Shown one piece after another: positions 53,201-64,000 of a DNA stretch of 64,000 bases (position 1 is its first letter; every line of letters starts with the position of its first letter). A program made the position numbers and the translations under genes. The stretch spans positions 62,001 through 126,000 of the forward strand of contig BDSL01000090.1 of assembly GCA_003116995.1 (NCBI GenBank), given 5' to 3'. The stretch comes from Yamagishiella unicocca (Eukaryota > Chlorophyta > Chlorophyceae > Chlamydomonadales > Volvocaceae). Below the pieces are notes generated by a model. It did not search any database. It saw only the letters and a program-made list of their open reading frames with translations, and was not told the origin of the DNA.

Positions 53201-55899
53201 AAGGCGAGGGGTTCGTCAGGTTTTGCCTGCTGAGCGGCACCGGCGGTATGAGGTTGTTCCTGTTGTAGAACGAGTCGGTGTAGTTACCGATGGCACCACA
53301 GCCCGGGTTGAGGGCACTGTAGAGATCGACCCAGAAGTCCTCATTGTTGACCGAGTCAAAGAAGTACCGTAGGTTGCTGACCGAGGTGAAGTAGTAGGTC
53401 CACTGGATCATGTCGAAGTCATTGCCCAGCGCGGTCTGGTAAACCGACTGGATCGAGCACTGGATCCGGCTAACGGTAGTACGGCCTCGGTAGTAGTATG
53501 CTGTCAAGTTGCGGCCAATGAAGCAGTCAAAGCCGGAGCTGAAGAAGCGGTCGGGGACGAAGGTCATCAGGGAGATGGTGGCGAAGATGGAAAGGTCTGG
53601 CGGCGGCCGGGGAGGAGGCGGCGGCGATGGTGGTGATGTCGGGGGAGCGGGGGGGGGAGGTGGGATCGGAGGGAGGGTGGGAGCTGGCGGTCGAGTCAGG
53701 CAGGCAGCGGGGTCGAGGGTGAACTGCGTTAGGATGCCGGGGCCGTTGCTGTTGGAAAGGACGGTCGCCGGTGCGTTGGGGTCAGGGCCGGCGCACGTGG
53801 CGTTGGGCATCTGGACCTGCGAAGAGCTGTACGGCACGCCGTTGACGTTGATGACGATGAAAATGTCGCGAGATCCCGAGATGTCTACAGGGTCGCAGTC
53901 GTTGGCGTACTCTGGCCGGCACGTGCAGAACTGGTTGAGGTTGCGCTTGGCGGGGTTCTTGTATGACCGCGCAGGGTCGCAGATGCGTTGGAGGTTGAAC
54001 ACGTAGGTGAAGCAGCTGTAGATCCCAGTGAAGAGCATGGGGTCCACGTACTGCTTGTAGGTGATGTTCCGGGCGTCAGTCCAGAGGTATATGGACGAGC
54101 TAATGTCCAGTTTAAGGTCGTCATCGTCAATCTCTGGCGTGTTGAGCGGGTAGGGCTCCTGGTAGAACAGCTGCTGGCTCGAGCCGCTGTTGTTGGATCC
54201 ACGCATGGCGACCGTCACGTACAAGAGGGACTTGGACGTGTCATTGCTGTAGACGCGGTAGATGTAGGCGTCCGCCAGCACGGGTGACGTCTCCCAAGTC
54301 GAGGCGTAGCGGTTTCTGAGCGGCACCTTCAGGACGCCCAGTTCGCTGTTGCACACGTCCTTGTAGTACGACTGGCGGGCGCGGCGAGGGGAATGGGAGG
54401 GGAAAGGGGTTAGCTGTGGGCACCAACGATTGGCTGTTTGGCTTGAAGATAATCGGTCTGGCAGATCAAGGGACAAAACATGCAGCGGCAGCCGGGCGCA
54501 ATATCATGGGCCAAGAACAGCAAGAACTCTCGGACGTCAGCGGGCAGCGATTTGGCGGCCTGAGCGGCCGGATGGCCTGGTCACAATGCAAAACCGCCTC
54601 GACTTGCGTAACCGCCCTGTTATTCCGCCGACTAACAACTTTTCCCAGCCGGCCGCTTGAGAGCACACCCACCGCAATGGATATCCAGAAGGTTCCTCCG
54701 TCATTCCGTTTAGGATTTCGGTCCTAAAGCGCAAGCGACACGGCAGCCAGTTCCTGTACACGCCTACCTATTCACAACTCCCAAACCTGTCACATCTTGC
54801 AGTAAATAATTGCTACAGATGTCGTCGCAGCGTCAATCAGGCAGGGTAACGTCGACTACTTCTCTGTCGGTCTCGCCTTCATAACTCTGCCTTATGTCCG
54901 ACCCCGCGCTTTCCATATCCAGTCGTTGTAAAGACATTACTATTTAGAAATTATATTACGATGCGATCCTCGTGATACGGGTGACGATAGACGGAAGTAA
55001 GCCACTTCAACCGCTTGTGCAAATTCAAGCCGGAAGCACAGGAATGCTGCCCAACTATGTACCATTGTCCGAACAGACTTTGCAGGATAAGTATCAGGAC
55101 ATCAACGTGAATACAGGTATCTGTTATGCGTCCATCCTTTGACCGTGCAACAACGCCTTGTTCTGCGTCAACGTGACACGTACGCCGCCCGTGGCCCCAA
55201 CGGCCGTCAATGAGATGCAACATGTGCATGCAATCCATTACCTACACTACATCCTTAGTACTGACACGAGTCTCACCTTGCCATACGGCCACCCCGTGGT
55301 TGGGCCCGGAATCATGCAGATGTCGTAGCGGGGGTCATTTCGCCCGTAGTACTGGTCTACCGTCTGTGCAAAGAGCAATTGGAGGGAATATACAGATAAG
55401 AAGGCTCTGGTGAAGGGGAATTTGCAGGCCGAAGTTGGCGTCGGTTTCTTTGTTACGAGCATAAGGATGGACAGTGCTGCAGTCTTCCGCAACTAATGCA
55501 TAATGGTTTAAACCCAATTATACCGTTCACGGCATGATCTAACCAATGTGAGGTGCCTTCAACGGCGTTGCGCTGTGCTTCAAAACCAGCTGCTGGGCCG
55601 GTGCATGACCAGGCCAGTACCCAGTTCGTATTGCAAGCAATTGCAGGAAAAGCGTTGCGGAGACTTGCGATTCTAGTATCCAATGAAGAATGTGGCGTGA
55701 TGAAGGCCAGGGCGATGTGCCGTTACTATGGGATTCGCGCACTTACCGGGCATCGGGTTGGCGACGGAGAGCACGCCGGCGAGGAAGAGTACTCTGGAAG
55801 CGCGCACCACAGGTCTGCGTTCTTTGCTACTTGTGCCAATGCCGTTGACGCTAGGAGGGGCAGGAGAAGGGCAGCGGCGATGGCCGCTGTCCTCCCCAT
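50227..55899 (-). CDS. Multi-module pherophorin-like hydroxyproline-rich glycoprotein (1,098 aa, 8 exons)
   Basis: A predicted secreted cell-wall or extracellular-matrix glycoprotein of the pherophorin type (globular Cys-containing modules joined by Pro-rich rods). Exons on the - strand: 55899-55747, 55363-55277, 54371-53161, 52957-52802, 52630-52405, 52183-52021, 51778-51577, 51325-50227; the sum is 3,297 nt. Residues 1-22 are a signal peptide (MGRTAAIAAALLLPLLASTA). Five modules follow, at about 23-303, 338-493, 528-650, 696-811 and 953-1098. They are separated by Pro/Ser rods of about 34, 34, 45 and 141 residues, of the PPSPPSPP and PPPPPRPPP kind, where prolines would be hydroxylated and glycosylated. 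The stop-like triplets at the ends of exons 3 and 4 are spliced away by good donors (GTGAGT, GTAAGT). The modules share spaced Cys and Tyr/Trp-rich strands. Whether each is a full pherophorin domain needs a profile search. Confidence 0.88.
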
Positions 55900-58800
55900 T
55901 ATTTGGGCCCGCGTCTGTCTTCCGACTAGCGTCAGCTTGAGTGTGGTCGATGGAACGCTTAGCCTCTGTGGTTGTACACTAGCATGCAGTCGCGATGCCT
56001 ACTTGACCCGACCGTCAGTGGTGGGCTGAGAAAGACAACTCAGCCAAGCCCATTCCAGTGACAAACCCAGTACAATGGTTCAGTTCTGGGCGCAAAGTAA
56101 TTGGGCTATACTGATTTGTGTGTAGACGCGCATTCGGAAGAGTGCCGCACTAAGTCGGTAACGCAACGGCGGGCGCGGGGCCTTATGTTAAGAGAAACAG
56201 CCCATCCGCATAGCGAACTTGCAGTAGTCATCAGATGTGTTGGTTGCCAGTTGCATTGGTCGATTTACCTGTATAAGTTTTGCCTTTATGACATGCATGT
56301 GTGAATAATCGGCTATCCAGCTGCGCCCCGCGCGCATGTCCGTCGACCCTTATCTTTTAGGATGTTCTTTCCCATATTCAAAACCTAATAAATACATGCT
56401 GGGCCCGATCTGATTCACGGGGGGCTCGGTCCACCGCCTGTCGCGTTGCCAAATAAGTAGCTTGATGCTGCAGAGCGAGTAAGAACCCATGTCGAGCTGG
56501 CCTCCTCGCTTAGCCTTATGACTGTATTACATCAAAAGTTTATGTTTTTGCTGTTTGATTAGGTCCGGCTGCCATACCGGCATGCGGCTTTCACCAGCTG
56601 TCTCAAAGCGCATTTGCGTGAATTACAAAAGCTTGCCTCGGGCAAGTATCTTCCAATCCAAATAGTGCCATTGGGAAATCAAAGCATCAAAATGAACCTT
56701 TCCTGTGGCAGATGGCAATGTCCTGGCGAAACCTGGTGAACACCTGGCGCAGCTCTCAAGCCAGCTCCTCCGGACCCTGCACGTAGGAGCAGAGCTGCTG
56801 CTGGACAAAGAGAAAGCCCAATCCTGACGAATCAATCGAAAGGAACACATGTTTTTATTTACACAGCTTCACCGTGGAACTTTTAAACGTGCACCTCGGA
56901 AGTCGCTGTGTGCCAGCGGTATGCCAGCACAGCCACCCGTCTGCAGCAAGCTTAACTAGCACGCCCTCGCATCTTTATGCAGGACTTAGGCTGATTCAGG
57001 CGCCAATTTGGCATCTGCTCGTCACAACGATTCGCCAATTTCGCACATGAGAGGTGTGCACACACATTTACGTTGGTTGGCGGCGGGAAGAGTGGTTGAA
57101 GTCTGAGGCTGGTGTCGGCACAATGTAACACACACAACATATGTTTACCATTTACCATAATTAAAGACGGCGTGTTGTCCAGACCTGCGACCAAAGGACG
57201 CACATTTGGATATAAAAGACGAACCAAAAATGTGACGAAGCTAAGCCTGTTAGCGGTGGCGATACGCAAGGGGTACGTAGTCCCGCGGGTCACTCGACTC
57301 TTGGACCCTGCACCGAAAGGCTGTGGCGCCTTGATATGCCGCCCTAGCACATAGCAATGTGTTATTTTGTTCAAGAAGGTGATACCCTTACAGCTAGTCG
57401 CGTGTCGTTATCCGTGGTATTTGCAAGTCGCAGCAGTGGCGCTGTTGTCAAAGAGCCGACGCTTTTTGCTGAAGGGTAGGCAGGAATACTCAAGTCCCTC
57501 TATTGTTCACAAAATATATATTATGCCCGTGTATAAGTTTGTCATGTGCACAAATGTAATGTAAGACACGGCCCAGGTGGCGGCTGGCGCGAACCAACTC
57601 CACTGGCCAACGGTCCGCGCCCTGACACGAGATTGCCACGGACAATGGCTGCAACAACTCTATCATAAAGAATATAATATGGGTCACACGGACTAGCTCA
57701 TTTCATAATCGGCTTTCGCAACCACATCAGCGTTTTGATCTGTAACTGCTTTCGCGGTCGTTTTTCGACGGTAACGTCCGGGCAGTACTGGACTTTTGAG
57801 ACCGTTGGATGACAAAACTTACACAGGCAGAGTTTCTAGTGTATTACGTCATGTAGGTGAGAACATTGCATAGAACCACGTGCGAATTTTGGGAAGTTTT
57901 GTCTACACGAGCTCGGCAAGCGCGCCTTTAGATCAGGAGCGGCCAATGAAGTCTTTTTAAACCTTATTGTCTAACATAAATTATTGCAGGCACGATGGAC
58001 GTCTACACCGCAAGGCGGTGAGTACGAATCTACGAAAGCAGTTGCTCGCCGGTCGCTTCCTTTGGATGCCTTGAGTTGTACCCTTCACTGTGTACTGCTA
58101 TATCGCTGAGAATTTCAGCTCGAGACAGCTCGTTAATGATGAAACTGTGAAGACCCGATGACTGAGTAGTTGGTTAATGACCTGGTTAAAGCAAGCTCAT
58201 TACGCCGGTTTGGTACATACCCTAGCTGTTAATATCGGGGCCGTCTCTTCTCCATCCATTGGGGCAACGGAGGAGATTGAAACCATGAGGTGGCCATGGT
58301 CCTTAAAACCCCTGTAGCACTTCGCGGCGATTTGAAACAACGCGAACATGTTGGTTCGTAAACCGCAAATGCACAATTCCCTTTGTTGCGTGGAGGTCTA
58401 GGACAAGGTGGACCCCAGATAAAAACACACACCGCGTAGGTCCCAGCTGGGTGAGAGGAACCTTGGCATGCGGATACACATGTGAACGGACGAACGGGTG
58501 CATGAGAGGAAACCCCTGAGTCGGCACTGAAACGTAAAGCCGAACGGATGCGGACATCTGCAGCGGGACATGTCGCCATTGGCATCAGCACCTCTCACCC
58601 CACGTCACCCTATGCGGCTGCCAGGGGCTGCGTGCGGCCGCTTTCCTGCACGAGCGCAAGCGCGCAGCCTGCTCCTGGAAATGCACAAATAACGTTGCCG
58701 CAATCCTGTTTCAGCAACTCAGGACATCAGGGCCCTCAAAGCGTGCGGCTGCCAGTTCCGCGGTTGCGCGGCTGCTCTGTGCGGAACGGACCCCTGCACG

Positions 58801-59754
58801 ACGAACGGAACCCACCCGCTTCCTGCATGTACACACACCTCACAATACAGCGTTAGCGTGAGTCGTGACAGCCAACCAAGCACCAGGCTCCGGAGGCGCC
58901 GTAACTCTGCCTGCGCCTTGGCCCTGGCTGTGAGGCCAGCGCATGTGCCCTCGAGATGCGTCGACCGGATGACGCCTTGTATCCTCGGTGAGGTTCATGG
59001 AGGTCCCTTCCCGCAACCCCACAACGCCTGGGTACCTATCTGTAACTAGCACTACTGCCCTGGGCTTCAGAGCAGCGGGGCGCTTCTTGCTATGATGCCG
59101 CCGGGGGCCTCCAAGAGCTTGTCGGACTGCCCGGTTTGTGCTCCACCCCGCCCGGGCCTTTGGTGATTGCGTGCCGCACTGCGATACGTGGGCCTAGCAC
59201 ATAGGCCAGCGAAGTCGCACGCCATTACGAGATACCCCTTCGCTGTCGTTGTGGTTCCTCGTCGTTGCGTTGCCGTACTAACCCACGTCGTACACGGGTC
59301 GGAGACGGGATAGGCGAGGGCGGCGTGTTGATTCACTGCTCCCAGACACCCAGGCACCCAGGCGGGGCCAGGCGGGGAGACACCGCTTGCCGAGCAATTC
59401 ATATTGCCACATGGTAAACCACCATAACCGCCACCACAACCAAACAACCACCGTCGTACCAGGCAAGCTCCTGAGCCAGGGCGGCATCCGCAGTTCCGCA
59501 CCGCTCCGCAGCAAGCAGCACGGGCCCAGAACGACCTGACCTGCCCCATGACCGCTCCGTAGGATTGACTCGGCGCCGTGTCGCTCCCTCGCCGCTCCGA
59601 AACCGAAAAACCTGGACTGCGTCCTTCGTGTTGCGCACCAACGGCGACCGCAATCAAACAACGGCAGTAGAACACCACCTCGCCTCGCCTCCACTCACCA
59701 CAGCGTCGTTCCCATCCCCCCTCCGCTCGCGTCAGCCCACCCCCGGCACCCAGC
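55900..59754. other. Long intergenic stretch, less GC-rich, no recognisable gene
   Basis: About 3.9 kb between the start of the pherophorin-like gene and the end of the RRP15-like gene (both - strand). I see only short open frames and nothing matching a known family. The pherophorin promoter should lie just above 55899. The part at 59.1-59.75 kb is GC-rich and probably the 3' UTR of the RRP15-like gene. Confidence 0.5.
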
Positions 59755-62700
59755 TCACCAACCCTCCTCGCCGTCGCTCTCCGAAACCGACCCCGAACCC
59801 CCGTCAGCCCCCATGTTCTTGGCGTCCTCGTCGTCGCTCCCCGTGGGCTTCCGGTCCCAGTCCTTCATCTTGCCGCCGCCCGACAAGCCGCTGAAACCCG
59901 CACGCAGAACCTTCCACCCTGGGGCATCAGCGCCCGCCTCCGCCCCGGCTGCGGCACCGCCCTTGGCCGTTGCGGCCGCGGCTGCGAGCACGCCGCCAGC
60001 TGCGCCCCCCGCCGCGGTGCCCGAGGCTCCGCCGGCCGCTTTGAGTTGGGCTAGGAAGGACGCCTTGTTCAGCTTGGCAGGCTTCTTGCCGGCAGACGCA
60101 CCGGCGCCCGCCTGCTTCTGTGCCGTAGCGATGGCGTTGAAGAGCAGTACCACACCTCTGCAGTTGTGAAGGGGGAAGGGAGGGGCCGCGACCACAGGTG
60201 TGCTGTATGTAAAACGTTGGCTTGGGGAGGGACGCTCTGGATGCGTGAGCGGACCGCTGTCGGGTTGCGGTCAGTTGCCTGACCTACCCACTCACACGTA
60301 GCCTCATTATTCGCGCCCATCGCCACCTCCAACCCCGCCGCCGGTACGGCGGCGGTCATGATCTTTAACGACACGGCCGGGCACCGCTGTCGCTGCTGCT
60401 ACTGCTGCTGCTATTGCTCTACTGTTGCCGCTATTGTTGCTACTGCAGCTCCTCCGCTGCTGTTGCTGCTACCGCTGCTGCTACCGCTGCTGCTCGAGTG
60501 CCGGCGCGCGCTCCTGGCTCGCAGCCTCAACAGGTCAGGTGACGCCCCGCCCCACACCTCCAGCAGGCTTACGCGTTAGGGTAACGCCGGTAAGCCACCC
60601 CACCGCCTTCCCGCGCGCTTCCCTAAACCACCGGGAAACTGGGCTGGCCCCCGCGCCCTCGACAACGCTTGCCCACACACGCAACGCTCCGCATCCCTTC
60701 TTCCACCTCCGGGTTTTAGACCGCGGGTTTCAGGGGTCAAGATATGCCCGCATCCAGCGCCCTGCTGGGTGAGGCTGTGTATCTGGGCCTGGGAGCGTCT
60801 GCTCGCGCCATCAGGCCGCACACTGCCACCCCGCCGCATGCACCCACCTCGTCGCCAGCCTCCCGAGCTGCTTCTCCCGCAGGTCGTGTACGGGGTCCTC
60901 CCCCCGCCGGGGCACCTTGATGTGCCCACGCCGCCGCCGTTCCAGCCGCACACGCTTGGACTCACGGCGGGCAGTCGCGTCCGCGTCCTCCTCCGCCTCG
61001 CGCTTCGCAAGCGACTTGGAGGCCTGCAGGGGATCGCTCCAGGAGGGGGAGGAGCTCGTGTGAGGTGAGGTGAGGTGAGGTGCAGGCGAGGTGAGGGGAG
61101 ACGCGGAGCGGCGGTAGCTGCGGTGGGGGGCCCCCTCGGCGCCGCGGGATGATCAATTTGACCATGCGGCATGTAATGGTCCCCGGACCACTGCCTTTCA
61201 GCGTAGCCTTTCCCGCTTATTTCGCCTACGTCCCACAGCCCCACAACCCCACAGCCCGACGACCCAAGCACCCACCGCCAGAATAGGCGCCTCGTCCCCC
61301 TCCCGAGCCTTGGCCTTGGCCTCCAGCAGCTTGCCAAAGGCCTTGGCAAAGGAGGCGCCCTTTGCCCCCTGCGTAAAGCCGGCGGCAGTGGCGGCAGCGG
61401 CTCCCTCCGCCGCTGCGGCAGTTCCCGCCAAGGAGCCCGACCGCCGCCGCGCCTCCTGCCGCCCTCGGCCTCCCTCGTCATCCCCGTCCTCGTCGTCAGC
61501 GTCGCCGTCATCGTCATCACCCGACATCATTAAGTCACCGTCGCTGTCTAGATCGTCGTCGTCGCCGATATCAAGGTCCCCGCCGTCGATGTCATCATCG
61601 TCATCGTCGTCAACGTCATCGGCATCGGCATCATCACCGCCGTCGGCACCTTTGCGGATACATCGCGTACGGCAGCATGTACGAGCCAGCAGGTGGGTGG
61701 CCAGGGATTCAGCAGCATGATGACCTCCATTGCGTCACGTGACCCGACCTAGGCTCTTGTGGGCCGGCCCGCTCATACCTACAGGGTTCTGAAGACTCCT
61801 GAGCACATGACTTCCTTATCCTGCGCCCCCACGTCCACATAACCGACAAACACGCCTCGGTCCCCGGACAAGAGCACGAGCATGAGCACACGCTTCACTG
61901 TCCCGAAACCACTAAGTACGCAAGACTCGGCAATCCCTTGCCGCGTCAGACATTCCGTCGGGGATTCGCCCCGAAGCAACCCATACGAAGCATGCGACCC
62001 TGACCGCCCCTCGGACCCAGCCAGACCAGATGCCGAAGCGCGCGCTGATCAGCGGCTAATCAGCCGCTGGTTCGCCGCCTCCGCATGCGGCACTTAGCGT
62101 CCACACCGCGACCACTGCGCACATCCCATGTCCCCGCCTACCTTCCCGCAGCTCCTCCTCCTGCTCCTCCTCGCCAAACTCGTCTGGCAGCAGCTCCAAG
62201 TCGTCATCCTCGTCACCCTCCTCACCGTCGCTGCTGCTGCCGTCCCCGCCGCCCAGGAAGTCGTCCAAAGAGCCGCCGTCGCCGTCGCTGCTGCTGCCAG
62301 GCGCACCTGCTTACCAGGAAGCCCGCACGGGTGCGGCGGCGGCGCGTAAAGGAGGCGAGGCCGTTGTACGAGCTGGAGATGACAGTGGCAGCGATATCAG
62401 CCAAGGCAGGAGTTATGAATGATTTCAAGCTGATGTAAATTGGTGGAGTTGGTCTAGCTGATGTAATTGGTGGAGTTGGTAACTGGCGGGAATGGACCCT
62501 TGGCAGGCGCAAGGCGACAGCTGGTCGCAAACGAGTGGCGGTTCAAGAGGAGGAGTCATCCCGTGAATGTTTCAGAGGATGAGATGCACGCGGGTTGTAA
62601 GGAAGCATGGGAGGAGGCGGGTAAGGCCTCGTTCGAAACACAAGCCCCATCCCTCCCCCGCGCCTCCTGACCCTAGGCCCGCATCCGTTCACTGTTCGGA

Positions 62701-63375
62701 CCCCGACGCGTAGGCCCGCAAAACAACCCGGTGCACCATCTGCCTCCTGCCGCTCAGCCCACCTTCATCGCTGGGCAAAGTGGCGGCCGGGTTGTCGCTG
62801 TCGCTGTCGTCGACGTCCGCAGCGGCCGCGAGAGCTTTAATCGTAATCTTTTTCGTGGCACCTGGACATGTATGGGAGCCAATGATGAACAGAAATAGGC
62901 TTCTGCCGGTGGTACTCAAAGCAAACCGACGGCGGCGGCGCCGGCAAACGCATTTGGCATGCAAGCAAAACTCGGATTTGTGCTAGAATAGCTGATTATA
63001 AGATAGGTAAGTGTAACACGCTGTCTCTCCTGTGTGCGCGCACCTCTTGTTCCGGGCATCGCCGTCTTCAGGTCTTGCTTTTTGCCCATTTCGTTATGTC
63101 AAATCGCCTAATAGTGCGGCCAGTAAATTTGTGTGTAATGTCCTAAGAAAGTATCCGCGTTCTCTCGGGCACTGATGGAAGGGCTCAGGTTGTGATAGGT
63201 TAAACGAGTGTGACTTTGATTTTCTTAAGAAAACGTATTCCTTGTTTGGATTATCGCAAGTTAAGTGATTTGCAGAAAGTTGCTTCGTGCAAGTTGTCAT
63301 CCCTGCCCCAACTCCCTTAACGGACAAGTCTGCCATCTTCACTCTCTTGCGGGAAATACCTGCCAAAGCATACAT
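59755..63375 (-). CDS. RRP15: RRP15-type ribosome-biogenesis protein (~410 aa)
   Basis: A predicted nucleolar factor for maturation of the large ribosomal subunit (the known role of RRP15 in yeast). Exons on the - strand: possible 63375-63360 (MYALA), then 62861-62763, 62306-62142, 61649-61276, 61023-60848, 60157-59755; 1,233 nt with the first exon. The N-terminal half is highly acidic (runs such as DDADADDVDDDDDDDIDGGD), followed by the family motif FAKAFGKLLEAKAKA...APIL. A basic stretch follows (SLAKREAEED, RRESKRVRLERRRRGHIKVP), then EKQLGRLATRGVVLLFNAI and KLNKASFLAQLKAAGG, the conserved RRP15 core. The last ~100 residues are Ala/Gly-rich and end acidic. Internal junctions are sound. The 16-nt first exon is the simplest in-phase choice, but the true 5' end is uncertain. 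Confidence 0.85.
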
Positions 63376-64000
63376 GAGGGGATATATTTTGGTGGCTATT
63401 CACTCGTCTAGTCTTCAGCCATCAACCAAGTCGATAGCCGCTGGTATCTTGGCCAAGCCGACACTTACCCGCCTCTCATCGTGATAGGTACACGGCAAGG
63501 CGGTTTCACCTTTCGCCTAAGCACCATCGTACTTTGCTGTCTTCAGATTATCCCAGCGCATCTGTCGGGGTTAGCCGACAGGCCGAGGATTTAACGACCC
63601 TTTGCCGACCCTCGGTTCGCGTACGCAGCTCGTCGCCAAGCGAATCAACCGCATGCTGCCGCATGTCGCTGGCATCGCTCGCATCTCAGGCATGGATCGC
63701 GCCGCGTTCCATTGCCACCAAGCCCAAGACCGGCCACTCCATCCCCGAGCGCCACCTCGGACGCGAGGACGAGCTGCAAGTCGGTCCACACGATGCGGGT
63801 CACGCAGCGACTCCTCTGGAAGTGAGGCCACCCCGAAGCGCGCTCGCACGCTGCTTTCATTCACACAGATAAATTAAACTCCTTGCGCTGGCGCATTAAT
63901 GGCACCCTTTGCGGGGGGTCACAATGCCTGTGCTGTGTGGCATGGGTAGAAGCCGAGCAGCCCACGTGGCGTTGCCGGCGCTGGCGGCTGACTAATGGGC
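63376..64000. other. Right-hand end of window, upstream of the RRP15-like gene
   Basis: It probably holds the promoter of the RRP15-like gene and perhaps the edge of another gene. Overlapping open frames at 63534-63877 on both strands are GC-rich, but none shows a recognisable motif, so I do not call one. Confidence 0.4.

Noticed and set aside
60290..60400. Possible extra exon of the RRP15 gene (- strand, with an AAGLEVAMGANNEAT frame)
   Set aside because: Joining exon 61023-60848 directly to 60157-59755 gives the conserved LATRGVVLLFNA core in the right phase, so this stretch is intron.
63534..63877. Overlapping open frames of about 90-110 codons on both strands at the right edge
   Set aside because: No domain and no way to choose between strands within the window.

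Overview
This is nuclear DNA from a green alga of the Chlamydomonadales (volvocine type: Chlamydomonas, Gonium, Volvox or a relative). The genes are split into many short exons by GT-AG introns, and coding DNA is very GC-rich. Candidate TGTAA polyadenylation signals follow several genes. The proteins carry long Ala/Gly/Pro/Gln-rich inserts, and one gene is a pherophorin-type cell-wall glycoprotein, a family of this lineage. I rebuilt every gene model by hand from splice sites, reading phase and family motifs. In each complete model the exon lengths sum to a multiple of three.

Layout, left to right: (1) the 3' end of a protein kinase gene, + strand, 1-1281, with a possible coiled-coil terminal exon at 1571-1792. 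(2) A 29-exon gene, + strand, 3779-22497, for a ~2,819-residue membrane protein: Pmp-like beta-helix ectodomain, Cys-rich neck, about eight membrane spans and an ~800-residue low-complexity loop. (3) A pyridoxamine-5'-phosphate-oxidase-like flavoprotein, - strand, 24806-26875, convergent with gene 2. (4) A secretory phospholipase A2, - strand, 28229-29557. (5) A POT1-type telomere end-binding protein, + strand, 29986-36336, divergent from the phospholipase gene across 428 bp and carrying a 51-bp coding minisatellite inside its second domain. (6) A ~1,397-residue TPR protein, - strand, 38082-45577, with a ~640-residue insert and one apparent GC-AG intron. (7) A five-module pherophorin-like protein, - strand, 50227-55899. 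(8) An RRP15-type ribosome-biogenesis protein, - strand, 59755 to about 63375.

The two long intergenic stretches, 45.6-50.2 kb and 55.9-59.7 kb, look less GC-rich and hold nothing I can name. I recognised no tRNA, rRNA, CRISPR array or intact transposon. The genes have unrelated functions (telomere, secretion and wall, ribosome, membrane), as expected in a eukaryotic chromosome. Tandem repeats are common in introns, and one short dispersed sequence recurs in introns of three neighbouring genes.
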